In this document: positions 12,101-24,600 of the stretch, one piece after another | Layout: each line of letters opens with the position of its first letter | Numbering within the stretch: position 1 is the first letter of the stretch | Source of the DNA: Distichodus sexfasciatus | Taxonomy: Eukaryota > Chordata > Actinopteri > Characiformes > Distichodontidae | Direction: 5' to 3' | DNA: 64,000 nucleotides | Assembly: GCA_032718565.1 (NCBI GenBank) | Contig: JAVGVS010000012.1 | Location: 2,986,450 to 3,050,449 of the forward strand | The notes under the pieces: generated by a model | Told to the model about the DNA's origin: nothing | The model's database searches: none | What the model saw: the letters and a program-made list of their open reading frames with translations, nothing else | Translations under genes and position numbers: made by a program

Positions 12101-15100
12101 TATGCAGCAGGTCATTTCCAATCTGTGAAGGTACTCCAGAGAAGCAAACAAATCGTATATTAGAGCATCCAATGTTTATGGCGCTCACTGATAACTGGTT
12201 CTCAGCGACTGTCTCCTGAATGTTTCCTGAAATACAAACATTTTGAAGATGTTCTACATATAGTATTTCTAAAATTACAGAAACACCTACTTTTTGACCG
12301 TCACAGTTTAGTTTTCCTGTTTATGAATCTCTTATTACAGGATGGATAGTTTAGGAACCTCTCAGAAGGGGACAGATTGCAAATATTCTACTTGACAAAT
12401 GACAATGTTTGATATGATTTCTGTTCATTTTCAGTTTGAGGTTTTCATAAGGCTTCTGTACAAGCTAATGCTGTCACATGATCAAGCCACAAACATATTA
12501 GGAAAAATGCAGGACATATCACAATCATATTTTAGAGTAAAAAACATCACAATATGTTGTTCATCCTATACAACCCTAGCTGTGAAAAATATGATCCATA
12601 TCAGAAGTGACTGTTCAAAACCTCAAACTGAACTGTTAACTCAACATAACCACATGTTGAGATATTTTATCTTGTCTTGGCTGAGTTATGAAACTGTCTT
12701 ATCAGTTCCTTTGAACTGTACACACACACACACACACACACAATCTCCTGATGCAGTTCTTGTCTAGTCATCAGCCTCTTGCTTTAAATACACAAAACTC
12801 TCTTACTCTCACACACACATCTAGCACATTGCCTTCATCTGACCCCACAGGAAGTAGACACAGGAAATCGATGCTTCCACAGGACATCCACTCAGGAAAA
12901 GCTCAGTTGGAGGAACTCAAAACACAGCTGGACTCCAGTGACAGTTGCCATCCTGATTTCATTTGGTGGAATCCTCCGGTCAGCTTTGAAATATTCCCAG
13001 GTTACATTACCTATAGAACAGAACACAAACTTATGTCTTTGAATTCTCTCATGTTATTAGTCAAGTGAGAGACAAACCCAGTTTTTCAAAGCTAAAGCTA
13101 GCTCTCAGTCTTGCACCATGTAAGTGACATGACCATTTCACTTGTCACTCTGTGCCTTCTTCAACTTTACATGTGCTGTACATTGAAAGTATTCCACATA
13201 ATTGTGCATTACAAAAATATGATAATATATGCAGAGGTGGCTAGTAATGCACTACATTTACCTCGTTACATTTGCTTGAGTAACTTTTTGGATAAACTGT
13301 ACTTGTAAGAGTAGTTTTTATACAACATACTTTTTACTTTTACTTGGGTATATTTGTAAAGAAATAACACTACTTTTACTCCGTTACATTGAGCGACAAT
13401 ACGCTCACTGCTTTTATTTTTATTCACCTGTTATCCAATGCACGATCTGTTTTTGTCGGAAGACTTCCTTCACATGACTGTTTCACCAATCAAATGGAGC
13501 TAGGCAGTCACACGACCACACTCAAAACACGTGCGGACACACACACCAACAGACAGAGAGACACACACACTCACACTGAGCGTATGGACAGTTCAAGGAC
13601 CTCTTTATGCACAGACTGCCTTGTTCTTGTTTTACTGTGAAATCTCTGCCTGCTGAGCCTTTTTCTTTAAACTAAAAAAGTTATTAAGTTATTACAGATT
13701 ATTGTACTGTTTATTGTGGCTGAATTAGCCTTAATTTATGTTACTTTGTATTATTTTTTATGTTGTTTGGTAATATCTGAACACATTGTACATTATTATT
13801 TTATATTTTTGCGTATTCGATTATATGACTAACCAACAAATCTTTGTTACTCAGAAGTTACTCAGTACTTGAGTAGGTTTTTTTTTTAATTTTTATTTTT
13901 TTACCAAGTACTTTTTTACTCTTACTTGAGTAATTTTTTGGATGGCTACTTTTTACTTTTACTTGAGTAATATTATTCTAAAGTAACAATACTCTTACTT
14001 GAGTAAGAAGTTTGGCTACTCTACCCATCTCTGAATATACTGTATGTTGTAAGGATGGCATGACGCACAAAGTTTGTCTGTATTTTTACAGTACTTTTTA
14101 AACATGAGATTCAGAAATTGTATTTTTGTCTGCAGAATAAGTGTGTGGACAAGGAAATGTTTGTTCAAGTACATCATTTAAGACAGAATTAAGGATTGTG
14201 AGATCTTAGTTTGAGCTCTTAGTTTTAGTCAGACGGTCCTGAATCTTCATACCAAATTCTGACTTGTGTGTGCTGGTACATGCCTTGGTAGGACTCACAA
14301 TGACACTTATGTTAACAAAGTTGTACTGACTTTGCAGTGGCCAAAATACACCATAGATGGTATTAAAGAGTTTTAGAGAGTTACTCAACCATGCTTCAGA
14401 TGAACACAAACACAGTAGAATATGTGGCACCTAATAGTCAGGAGTAGGACTGTTTAAGATCTATTACGGAAATGCTTGTTATTTTAAGCCAAAGTTTAGG
14501 AAAGAACCTTACCATCACAGCACTGTTATTTTTAAAGTGTTAGTTGTGAGGTCTCACTAGTTCCTTCGTGTATTTTAAGTTAGGTTGACATAATGGATCA
14601 ACAGTGTAAACCACACAGTCACCTTTTTTAAACATGACAGCAGGAAACATAGTCACATGCATTTAGATCATCTCCTAAAACATGTTGCAATTTATACCTA
14701 AAGTGTTATTTCATTGATCTTCTGTCCCAGTTACAACCTCCATAGGGACTGCCTGTCAAAACTCAAATTAGGCTTACCATGATCATAAATGATTAATAAG
14801 CAACACTTTCATCAAGGCTGGGTTAAAAAGCAGTGAACTTTCCCTGTTACATCCTGAGTAAAGTTCAGTGCTTTCCTGGAGGCCCTCTCAGTGATGAAAA
14901 AAGAATGTCTGTGTCCCAAGGTGGACGTTATCGGTCATCTGTTATCTGTAGTCCAGACTTCTGTCTTGTGTGTGGAAATAATATTGTGTTGTTAAGAATA
15001 ATTTTGAGTTTGGGAGCTTTAAAATGTACAACGCTGTAAAGTTCTGGGGGGTGTGTGTGGGGGGGGGGACTCCCGAAGAGCCAACAAGGAATTAAGCAGC

Positions 15101-18100
15101 TAATCCTCCTTTGCCGGCCGCACAGCTGAAGTCATCAGCTTGGGTCAGCAGTAATGAATAGCTTTTACATCAGAGCCGTAACACACTCTGCTCAGGGTGA
15201 GGAGGGCGTTGAAGGCCTCATTGTGTGTAGCAGTTGTGTGATCGAGACGGACTTCGTCATTGTGGTCATTCTCGTCTCGATGAGTATGTTTTGTCAGAGG
15301 TGGTGAGGGTGGTAAGTGCACCGCAGCCAGTTTAGGAATTTAAAGACTGATACTTATTTCAATATTTGAGGATTTCAGTAATATATCATGTTTTTAATTT
15401 TCTTTGCACATACAGAAACACATACAGAAAACATTAAAATGTATTTAAAAATGGCGTACTATTTTGTTTGTGTGGATATTAACGTTCTTGCCAAGACAGC
15501 ATGATTAATATGTTAAAAACTTTTGTAATTTGATAGTTTTGAATACATTTGGTGTTGATGCCATCTTGTGTGCAAACTACTCAATGACAACATTCATAAC
15601 ATGGTTGTGTCTCTGTTTCTTTTCTAATCGTCATTAATCCGTTACAAATGCTAATTCAGATTTAACTGCAAATAAAGTGAGTGATTATGGTACCTTGCTC
15701 ATGAGTACCTTAGTGACACCTTTACCGGTCCAGGATCTGAACCAGCGACTCTCCGATGCCCTAACCATTACACTACCAACGATAAAATTAGCACACTGAT
15801 ATATCAGTCAGCTTTTTACTGTAGGCATAGAGTCCATCTTAGACTTGTTGCTAGCATTCTGCTTTACGCTCCCCCTATTTTGGGAGTCCGAAACCCGGCT
15901 TGTCACTGGTGTTAGAGCATTGTTTAGAATATTACATTTCTCGAAGACATCTAACACTAACTCTCACTTCTTTATGGAAAACTAGAGTCCGTTAATTATT
16001 TTCATGATGTTATTTGTAACCCTGTGCTTTTGTGGTGTAGTATTTCCATATATGTCTCGTGCAGCTGTTGGAGACCATATGTTAGGCTTAGTGATGTGAC
16101 AATGCACCCTGACTCAGTGTTTCACAGTTAAATTAAATGACAGTTTTATTGTCAAAATGGCAAATTGACAAGGCATGATTAGTAATTAATAAACCGCAAG
16201 AATAAATTCTGTTTTCAGTCTTGCTTTGCTGAATATATAGCAAGCACATCAAACTGTGATGCTGTGATAACCTGAATCATCTACTGAACTCACTATGTAT
16301 GAAGCAGGATTTACTATGGTCCTAATCCTTTACTGATGTTGCAGTGGCCAAAAACACCAGTAGTTCTTGTAATACACTGAAACTTGTTTGTAAGGGCGTT
16401 AGCTGACATATGTTGACACAGCTTTTCTGTTGAGGCCCCTGGGGTGTTCATGCATGCTTATGCTAAATGGTAAATCAACAAGTTGCTTTTGCTGGAACTG
16501 GGTGCTTGTGATTTTATCAGACTGGCTGACACTGGAAATGAGTTTCTTTTCTTTTTCTGCACAATTCTTTTGTCAGCATTGTTGGAACAGAAAGGTTGTG
16601 TGGTAAGTCGATGGCCAGTCTGTCGCTGTTTGTGTTAGCCTGTGTTCAGACTTCAGAATGTCTGTGGTTTTCTGGGTTGCTTTTGTACGTGTTTCTATAG
16701 GCTCAGATAAGAGGAGCTTATGTGTAAAAGGTCATTTATTTCGAAAGGTTTTCCTGGAGATATGGTTAAAATAACATGATATGAAAGGGTAGGTTGGTAT
16801 TCTATTGCTTCAGCGTTATGAGCAACAGGACCGGAAAAAACGCTATTTTCCTAGACTGTGGTTAAATGGTTGAAAGCACATGCAAAGGTCTGTCTTGATT
16901 ATTCTAAAATGTTGCATTGTTTATGGCTGACACCTTTAAGATAACATCAATAATTACTTTTTTACAATATATTTTAGTCACAAAATGCTCTGTATTTTTA
17001 GAGTTGATTTCTGTCAAGACTTATTTCTAATGCCTTCAGATATTTTTCTGCCTTTCCAACTTCGTTGTCAATTGATGCTAATTAGGGATTTGAACCAAAC
17101 ATTTTGTAAAGATACCGTGTGACTGTTTCACAGTTGAATAAGTCTTCCATCTTCCATCACCAACACTTGTGGCGTGAAGGCCATTTTATGAAATTTCAGT
17201 TACTTTTAATTATTTTTGTTATTTTTACCAGAGGTAGTGGATCGGATCAGGGTATTACAGTTCTATCTTCCCCACATTCATATTGGATTCAGAACTAAGG
17301 GTCGACGATTATTGAGGGCCGATATTAGGCATTAGGTTATTAGGTGTGTCAGTGTTTAATTTTGACCGTCATTAATATTACGTAATTACCAGGTGCACTA
17401 CTCTTCTCTAGTCTCTGTTCCGTTTTGTTCTCGACCCGCTGCTTCATTTAATGTCCCGCCCACAACAGTCTCTTGACTGGCTATATGTCAAACGATACTA
17501 ACCAGTCAATGCTGAAGCCTTGTTGTCACTCACACATACAAATACAGTGTGAAGCTCCGAGAAGGAGAAGAAGAGTTTCAGCTGAGCTTGGTGTTTGTAA
17601 AAGACAAAATTTAGACAGAGATTTTTTTTTTTGCATATTGGTTCCAAATATTGGTTATATTCCAAATATCTGCCCTGTTATCTAGCAATAATCGGTATCA
17701 ATTTCAGCCCTGAAAACCCAGTATGGGTCCATCTCCATTCAGAACCATTATGGAACCATACATGGAACCAAGGGATTCTGGGGCAGTTGGTAGCGTAACG
17801 GTTAAGGCGTTCGCCCCACGATCGGAACGTCACTGAGTCAAACCCCAGACCGGTAAAGATACCACAAATAACCACTCAAAATCACTCACTTTCAGAAGGG
17901 ATCCAGAGATTGAAAATTATTTCCAGACCGCTGTTCCTCTTCCTCCAAACTTTACAGTAGGGCTCTGTCCATTTCAAAAGCTTTTATCCTCCCGGCCAAA
18001 CCCAGATTGGTCCTTCACACTGCCAGACAGTGAGGAGTGATTCATCACTACAGAGAAGACGTTTTCCACTTCTCCACAGTTCAATGACAGCATGCTTTAC

Positions 18101-20973
18101 ATCACTCTTAACTGACACTTGGCATTGCACACAATGACCTTAGGTTTGTGTGCAGCTGCTTGGCAATGGAAACACATTTTCTGGGGCGCCTGATGTACAG
18201 TTCTTTTGCTGATGTTGCTTCCAGAGACAGGTTGGAAATCTGTAGTGAGGGATGCTGTAGTGGATAGAGATTTTTTATGTGCTATTGGCCTCAGCACTTG
18301 GCGCCCCGCTTTCTGCATTTTCATGACACTGTACTTTGTATCTGTACTCTTGCTGCACCCTAGATGCTTATACTTCTAAAACAATAGCTATTTAAAGTTA
18401 ATTGGGGCAGATCTGACTGAGCAGAAGTTTCTCAGACTGAAACTTAACGGTGATATAGTGTTTTGTATAGTGTTACGTTTACAGGTATGGAGCTGTTCAG
18501 TATGGTCCACTCTAATGGAAACTGCATGGTTGATTTTGTCCAGCCTTTAACAATGAGTGCACTGGTTGCCAGTCACAGTTCGAAAGCACGCAGTTTAGCT
18601 TGATTTGATACTCTAAACTGGGCCCTATAAGGTATGAATGTGAGTGTGGTTGTGTGTGTGTGTGTGTTTGCCCTGTAGTGTGTTGTCCCAGATGAATCCC
18701 AGTCACCAAACCCGATAGGGATTAAGCGGTTCAGATAATGAATGAAAGTGAATGAATAAATTGAATATTAGAGTGAGAGTATCTACACACTGATATTTGG
18801 TTTCACAACTATTGACAATCCGTTCTCACCTCTGCAGGCTTTGTAAAGATTAAAGAAGCAAAGGACATGGAGGCCAAGCTGAACGAAGTGGAGAAACTGC
18901 TGAAAAACATCATCAACATGCCGTGGAAGGTGAGCGTTCTCACATTGCTTCCCAGCAAACACTGTCCTGAAGTTAGTGTTTCTGATGATATGGATCTGCA
19001 AGCTAAGAATGTCCAGTGGCCTTGTTAATGCTGGTGTGTTTTCCAGTTTTCCAGGTCAGAAGTCATCTTAACGTTCTTCGAGCGTTCTCCACTAGACCAA
19101 GTGCTGAGAAATGACAACATCCATAAGATACAGCCGTGCTTCCAGAGTCCTGTTAAGATTTCAGGTAGAACAGTAGTGTTGATATGACTTGTTTATGTAA
19201 AAACTCTGCCAGATAATCTTTAAACCCCTCATCTGAATGACTCCTCTAGAACACTGGAATGATAAAAATTTAGTAAATAAGAGCTGTCTCAATGCCTGTA
19301 CATAGAAAGTCTTATACAAGGAATGATCAAATATCCTGTTAAGCTCATTATTTTTGTTTACATGTGTTTTTTTCACAGAGATTATGCGGTCTAACGGATT
19401 CTGTCTGGCAAACACAGAGACCATTGTTTTTGATGAGAATGTTCCACAGGATAAGGAGAGACCCTCCTCTACAGACTCAGCTGAGCACTCGTGAGTCCAC
19501 TCTTCATGCACTACAATACCCACAGTTCCCTGGCCATCTTTTTTAACCTTCCACGTTGCCTGGCCTCCATTTCTTCCATGGAATTTGAAATTTAATCTTC
19601 AACATGTTGTCACATACTATTCATAAAGTACGGATAACTTAGTTGTATATATCCACTTGTGACAAGAGGTTCTGGAACAGTAGATTTGAGCTTTTCGCTT
19701 GTGTATGCAGCATTCCTTGAGAGTAACACAAAGGATGTGGCTTACATCAGCACTTCCTTCCCTGGGTGTGAGAAAGAAACTTGGGATTGAAACTTCAGAT
19801 CCACCCTTACAGACCCCTAATACTAATAACACACACACACACACGGCATGTACACATTTTCCTGGTGGGTTCAGAAAAGAGGAAGAGAAACATTTTTACT
19901 ATTCACTCTTTCAAAACACTACATATTGAGCAAGCATCATTAACAGTGAAATCAACATTGCAAAGCCTAAATAATGTTTTTACTGTTGTAGTTTTTATTA
20001 TACAGCATTATAATATACAGTACTGTGCACACGTTTTGAGGCACTCCTTATTTATTTATAAGAAAATTTGGATCAGTGAACTATGAGAGCAAAAACAAAC
20101 AACAGAAACACCAAAACTATATACTGTAATGTTTCATTAGTTGTAATTGAGGTAAAATCGAGATATTGATTTGAGTTGATATTGCAAAATTTTCACTAGA
20201 CGATGCACTGCTTCATAATTAGATAGTGTGGATGCACAGTGATATCGAAACGTATTAGAATCGGCTGATAAGAGCTTTTTAAAAGTTTTTGGCATCAGGC
20301 CGATGCTTAGATTTGCCCGACATTTCCAGACGTTTTTTGATGATGTATTTATTGTACGCTGGAAAGGTAGCACTTGTGCCAGGCATGTTCAGAGTCCGAG
20401 GTCAAATTTTCTGTCTCAAAATGTATAGTGTTATTTTGTTCCAGAATTCTCAGCACGCAGTCAAATGTTTGCAAGCAAAATCTCTTTTCTTTAGGCGCTC
20501 AACTCAACTAGGCGCATGTACATGCTTTCGACTCTGCCTTCGCGCTCACTTGATTTGGCACTGTGTTAGAGATGTCAGAATTATGATGCCACAACTCTGA
20601 GCACACAGTAGAATTTTAGCAAGCAATATATCTTGTATTTACCATAATTCCCATATTGATGGGTCCCTATTAAATGTATAGTATTTTGATTATATACTAG
20701 AGATTGTATTGGATCCTAATTAGATACAGTTGTGTGCAGATGATATGCCCCTCCTTTAATAGAACATTAATTCCTTATAAATGTTCTATTTATAGTTAAT
20801 AATTTAGAATTTTAAGAAAAGTTAACCCCTCTTTGTACACACCCAGGTACGATGACGACATTAAAGAGTGTCTGTCAGTGGAGCAGGAGCTGAGTGACGA
20901 TGACACGGAGGCCTATGTCACCAACCTCTCCTACTACCACCTGGTGCCCTTCGAGACGGACATCTTGGAGTGA
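8936..20973 (+). CDS. pxdc1: PX domain-containing protein 1, complete, 5 exons
   Basis: Coding exons: 8936-9191, 18838-18929, 19047-19164, 19379-19490, 20847-20973. All introns have GT/AG ends, phases join cleanly, and the total is 705 nt (234 residues plus stop), close to the roughly 231 residues I recall for human PXDC1. Residues 1-17 (MASAVFEGTSLVNMFVK) are nearly identical to the mammalian protein. A PX (phox homology) fold follows, with the family's Arg-Tyr signature as HRSYSDL at residues 54-60, then a helix (KLNEVEKLL), the conserved FFERSPLDQVL and KIQP segments, and the C-terminus YVTNLSYYHLVPFETDI. PX domains usually bind phosphoinositides at endosomal membranes; the role of PXDC1 itself is poorly known. 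The start has a strong context (G at -3, G at +4). The symbol may carry an a/b suffix after teleost genome duplication, which cannot be decided here. Confidence 0.95.
12720..12742. repeat. (CA)n microsatellite
   Basis: Uninterrupted CA dinucleotide run of about 11 units. A looser CA-rich patch follows near 12808-12822. Confidence 0.9.
13232..14033 (+). mobile_element. non-autonomous hAT-like element (MITE), 802 bp
   Basis: Begins cagaggtggctagta and ends in the inverted counterpart actctacccatctctg. It is flanked by 8-bp near-duplicates (aatatatg and aatatact, 6/8), the target-site length of hAT transposons. Many 'cttgagtaa' repeats lie inside, and there is no transposase frame. A truncated relative is at 1660-2010. 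Confidence 0.75.
15241..15281. repeat. 9-bp perfect inverted repeat (hairpin)
   Basis: Arms atcgagacg (15241-15249) and cgtctcgat (15273-15281) with a 23-base spacer, inside a non-repetitive stretch of intron 1. The role is unknown. Confidence 0.5.
15676..15780 (-). mobile_element. tRNA-derived SINE (family A), truncated
   Basis: The tail gtgagtgatta is fused to ggtaccttgctcatgagtac and to the degenerate tRNA-like head, ending at cactaccaac. The middle of the SINE is missing. Confidence 0.78.
15781..17284. other. intronic DNA, nothing recognised
   Basis: No exon-like or RNA-like signal and no clear repeat boundary. Confidence 0.4.
17285..17697. mobile_element. possible hAT-like MITE remnant
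   Basis: Starts near agggtcgacgattattgagg and ends with caataatcggtatcaatttc followed by agccct. The two ends are weakly complementary through the cgattattg word. No clean target duplication was found. Confidence 0.3.
17780..17892 (+). mobile_element. tRNA-derived SINE (family A), internally deleted
   Basis: The head ggggcagttggtagcgtaac (A-box region) is followed by ggtaaagataccac and jumps directly to the tail atcactcacttt. Confidence 0.8.
18665..18765 (+). mobile_element. SINE (family B) 3' fragment
   Basis: ccagtcaccaaacccgatag followed by ggattaagcggttcagataa and a gaatgaat tail is the 3' part of the element seen more completely, in the opposite orientation, at 63015-63315. Confidence 0.6.
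18838..18929 (+). CDS. pxdc1: pxdc1 coding exon 2
   Basis: Acceptor tctgcag|gct, donor aag|gtgag. Completes the split Gly codon and encodes FVKIKEAKDMEAKLNEVEK through NMPWK; ends in phase 0. Confidence 0.95.
19047..19164 (+). CDS. pxdc1: pxdc1 coding exon 3
   Basis: Acceptor gtgttttccag|ttttcc, donor tcag|gtagaa. Encodes FSRSEVILTFFERSPLDQV and the KIQPCFQSPVKIS segment, the most conserved part of the protein; ends in phase 1. Confidence 0.95.
19379..19490 (+). CDS. pxdc1: pxdc1 coding exon 4
   Basis: Acceptor tttttttcacag|agatt, donor cactc|gtgagt. Encodes EIMRSNGFCLANTETIV, then an acidic/polar linker that varies between species; ends in phase 2. Confidence 0.93.
19829..19844. repeat. 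short (CA)n microsatellite
   Basis: About eight CA units in pxdc1 intron 4. Confidence 0.8.
20230..20560. mobile_element. possible hAT-like MITE fragment in pxdc1 intron 4
   Basis: ggatgcacagtgatatcgaa, followed by a cggctgat and gccgatgc section, resembles the end of fish hAT-type MITEs. The opposite terminus was not found, so the boundaries are uncertain. Confidence 0.35.
20847..20973 (+). CDS. pxdc1: pxdc1 terminal coding exon 5
   Basis: Acceptor cacccag|gtacga. Encodes an acidic stretch, then AYVTNLSYYHLVPFETDILE and a TGA stop at 20971-20973. Confidence 0.95.
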
Positions 20974-21385
20974 GAATGTGCTTCTCTAAGGGGCCAAGCG
21001 ATGCCAAACCTTCCCCACGGCTGCGCAGATGTACAGGGCACACATCTGCACGTGGGCCTCACTGCCGGTTAATAGCCTTGGAAATGGTCAAAAGAGATGG
21101 GTGACGGTGCGAACAGGCCCTCATGTAGCCTCCGATAAACCCTGTTGCTGTGCGCGCTCCAAAGCAGCTACGCCGACCCGTGCCTTTGGAATTGACCCGG
21201 GCGTGCAGGAGACGGAAACTCCTGGACACTCCGAGCCATAGATATATTAGAACCCGAAAAATTGAAAGCTTACGCGAGTTATTTTGTGCAGACATTGCAA
21301 TAGAACGATTAAGTTGCTGCTTGTGGTTCGGAACGAGATCACAGAAGTGTACAAGACGTGGACACAACCAAATCACCTGAATTTA

Positions 21386-21416
<31 letters not shown>

Positions 21417-21727
21417 ATATTGCATTCTCACGGATGCCCCGAGTGCTGCAGGATTGTTCTGTTGAGTGGATCGTGAACGTAAATGAAAACAAGTTTTTTG
21501 GTCCATCGGCAGCTGAGATCTTATGCAAAACAACACATAAAAATAGCTTGACTGGCACGGCCTGAAAAACAAACTCACTTGCTGTTGAGTGACTATTAAG
21601 AAATGGATCAGCGTGAACTTAAAATATTGTCATTAAAAAAAGCGTTCTAATTTGGTTGCGCTTTAGCCGTGAGCTAGTCACTGATTTCTGTCAAATCAGT
21701 CAACTTCTGACCTCTTTTATCAATAAA
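20974..21727 (+). other. pxdc1: pxdc1 3' UTR candidate
   Basis: Follows the stop codon. A run of aaat repeats supplies several AATAAA words near 21387-21418, and an isolated AATAAA lies at 21722-21727. Which one is used cannot be told from sequence. Confidence 0.45.
21385..21418. repeat. (AAAT)n microsatellite
   Basis: Uninterrupted tetranucleotide aaat array of about eight units in the presumed pxdc1 3' UTR. Confidence 0.9.
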
Positions 21728-24120
21728 AGTGTCTTTAAATCACCTTTGCAGAGTCTAAAATAGCCAGAATTTGCTGGACCATAGCTTACAGTGGAGCTAA
21801 AGAGCACAGAGAAGGATTTATTTGGCTTACACGGAAAATTGGTTCCAGATTTTGATGTGGACTGTTTGTTTCCAGGTTTATGGCCTCAGGACTCCAACTT
21901 TTGTGAAGGAGGTGTGTGAGGGAGATCAGGCCAATTAGAAAATAAATTGTAAGCTCATTTCTTTTATTTACTTCGGAATAATGCTATTTTACCTTGTCAG
22001 TGTTTGACTGTAGGAGTATCCCATGTTTACTAAGTCAGCAGCCAGTGAGATTTTTTTTTTGCCAAACACCCTTCAGTATTAATTAAGTCATTAATTAATT
22101 AAGTCATTGTGTGTACAAATGACTGAAAGTTGTATTTGGAGATGTTTTTCATATGTTTAGGATTTATAAAGCATTTTAGTGGTTTCAATAACTGATTTTG
22201 GCACTGCTTTGGTGGAGTGGTGTGGTTTCCAGATATAAAAATACTGGAGTTTTTAGAGACAATTTGTGTTCCAAAAAATGTCAGCAGAGATATTTACAAA
22301 GACTGTTAAATATATTCTATAAAACACAGAATGATGTGAGATGCGGCATATGGTTCACAATTGTGAACCCACAAGTAGCACTTCATATCTGAGGAGCTTT
22401 ACCGGGTTTGTTGTGTTTTTTAGACAGTATTTAATTCACACTTTACAGATTATGGAAAGCAGATCCCCCCACCTTCAAGTCTCCCATATTCACTTGGCAC
22501 ACACACGCTCACCCCGTCCCACTCCGTCTCTACTCAGTAATGCAGTCATGCCTTCTCTGCAAGCCGTGAGAAAGTCCTGCTCTTTCACTGCTGAGGCGAG
22601 CGATTATTTCTCTGCCTTTTTCCTCCTCTGGCCTCCATCTTTTTGTCGAGCAGCAAGAAAGAACTTCGCAGGAAGCACTGTTTACGTGAATAACCTGAGT
22701 GCTGAATAGTTTGTCACTTTCTTTCTCAAAAAAATACCAGCTGGGGCATTAAAAGGAACCAGGACAGCTAATCGTTTCCTGATTCTTGGACTTTTTTGAT
22801 CTCAGTAAGTCTCAGGCATCTACTTGTAATGTCTTAGAGCCGTGCTGAGCCGAGCATTCCTGTGTGACCCTTGGGCCCTGTTCCAAAACTCACAAGAAGA
22901 GTGTGTTCTTTCTTTTCCGTCGGCGTGGCTGATGCTGTGGTTGGAGCTCAAAGATGTGAAAAGCCTTCACTTAATGGCATTTGTTTAGGCTTTGAGGAGA
23001 GAAATCCACAAAAACACACGCATTGTGTGCGCATTTTGGCCCAGATTTTGCCTGAAGTTAGACGACAGCAGTATTCAAATCCCTTTTTGTATACTTGATG
23101 CATTGAAATACCCTATGGAGCCTTTTCGAAATATTGGAATGAAACCTTGCCTTATTGCTTCCATCTGTCTAGACCTTATTGACTGCAGAGATGTTAAGGA
23201 AAGATGTGTGTCCTTAATAACCAAGTGTCTAGACACAACCAAAGCTTCGGGGGTAAAGTACATGTGCATGAGGGGTTGCTTAAGTTTTGTTTTATTCCGT
23301 TTTATTTAACATGACATAGGATATTTATTTTTCTAAGCATACCTATGGGCAGGTTTAGCCTTTGTCATAAGATATCTGTGCAGTTCAGAGCTGTAGTGTA
23401 GAAAACCAGAAATTCCTTTTGTATGGAGAACAGCTGCTCTGTACTACTAATTGTATTAATACTTAATGAGCTTTGTGTCTTTTGATTGCCATTAAAAGCT
23501 TTTTTTTTTGTAAATGTTTGCTGTATCCCTGTACTGTTTTCTTGATGGTTGTGGATAACCTCCAAATTTAATTAAGTTAATTAAATAATGTAATCAGGAA
23601 GATGTTTTATCACTGGAGTAGTTTATTTTTAACAGAAGTGCTGGAAAGGTCAAAACGCTTACCTCTAATTCAGTTGGTGAGCAATTTAGTTAATCAGATA
23701 AAAACATGTTGGAAAAAATCTCTCAGCCCAGCTGTGGACCAGCAGAACCCATTTTTGCCGCTGAAGATATAACTTTTCAAACAAAGCACAATGTTGCCAC
23801 TCTATGGACGGTGCTGTAACTGCAACTCAAAGTTTTTGAAAGCTCTCATTTGTCCAGTGAGTGAACATTTTCTATTGACAGGGACAGTCTACCTGTGGGT
23901 TTGAGTCGGGGTGTTCTACCTCCAGGATTGCCACCATTAAGCACGTTAGCATCAGCTTGCTCCAGGGAGGCTGTTCCTGTCATTAGGAAATTTCCCAAAT
24001 GTATAGTTGCCAACTACGTTACCATCTAACATAGTGTACATTTGAATGAAACATAAAATCAACACAGAAAATGAATGATGTAGCATTTGTGTGTAACACA
24101 ATATTTTGTTAACATAGCCA
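21728..24120. other. intergenic DNA between pxdc1 and acad11
   Basis: No gene recognised. The block 22470-22700 has more balanced composition than its surroundings, and its open frame (22341-22709) looks unrelated to any family. Confidence 0.45.
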
Positions 24121-24303
24121 GGTCACAATTATTCAACCCATACAATATTGTTGTTTTATAAAGCTTTCTGCAGGTTTTTCTGGCTCAAGGTGGAGTTGAA
24201 ACATAATTAAGCCTTTGGGAACTCTAGAATGATCCTTCATTTGCTTCAGCTGTGATGCATATATAGACCCCACCCATGAAGGTATTCAAGGTGAGTTGCA
24301 ATC

Positions 24304-24600
24304 ATGGGAAAGACAACGGAGCTTCCACAAAAGCTGAGAGAGGTGATTATTTCATCACACCTGAAGGGCCTTGGGTATAAGAAGATGTCCAAAACACTTA
24401 ACATTCGAAAAGATACCATTTGGAGTATAATAAGGAAGTTTAAAGCTCGTGGAACAGCTGCAAACCTGTCTGGCCATGGAAGAAAGCCCAAAATTTCATC
24501 AAGGTCCCTTAGCAACTTAGTCAGGACAACTAAGATATATATATGTTCTAAAAGTGAGCAGAATTTTTTTCTATTTTGGGACCAACTATCCATTATTTAG
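24304..24600 (+). pseudogene. Tc1/mariner transposase N-terminal remnant
   Basis: The frame from the ATG at 24304 reads MGKTTELPQKLREVIISSHL, then a Tc1-like paired helix-turn-helix region (GLGYKKMSKTLNIRKDTI..IIRKF) and an AT-hook-like GHGRKPK. These are the DNA-binding features of Tc1-family transposases. Similarity ends after about 76 codons. The DDE catalytic domain is absent, so this is a dead 5' fragment. The upstream section 24120-24303 probably belongs to the same element. Confidence 0.85.

Larger units (their letters stand above)
9192..18837 (+). other. pxdc1: pxdc1 intron 1 (9.6 kb)
   Basis: Contains no recognised exon. Holds a CA microsatellite (12720-12742), a complete hAT-like MITE (13232-14033), SINE copies (15676-15780, 17780-17892), a possible MITE (17285-17697) and a G run near 15060. 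The block 15070-15330 is higher in complexity and not visibly repetitive. First introns of this size often carry regulatory elements, but none is proven here. Confidence 0.7.
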
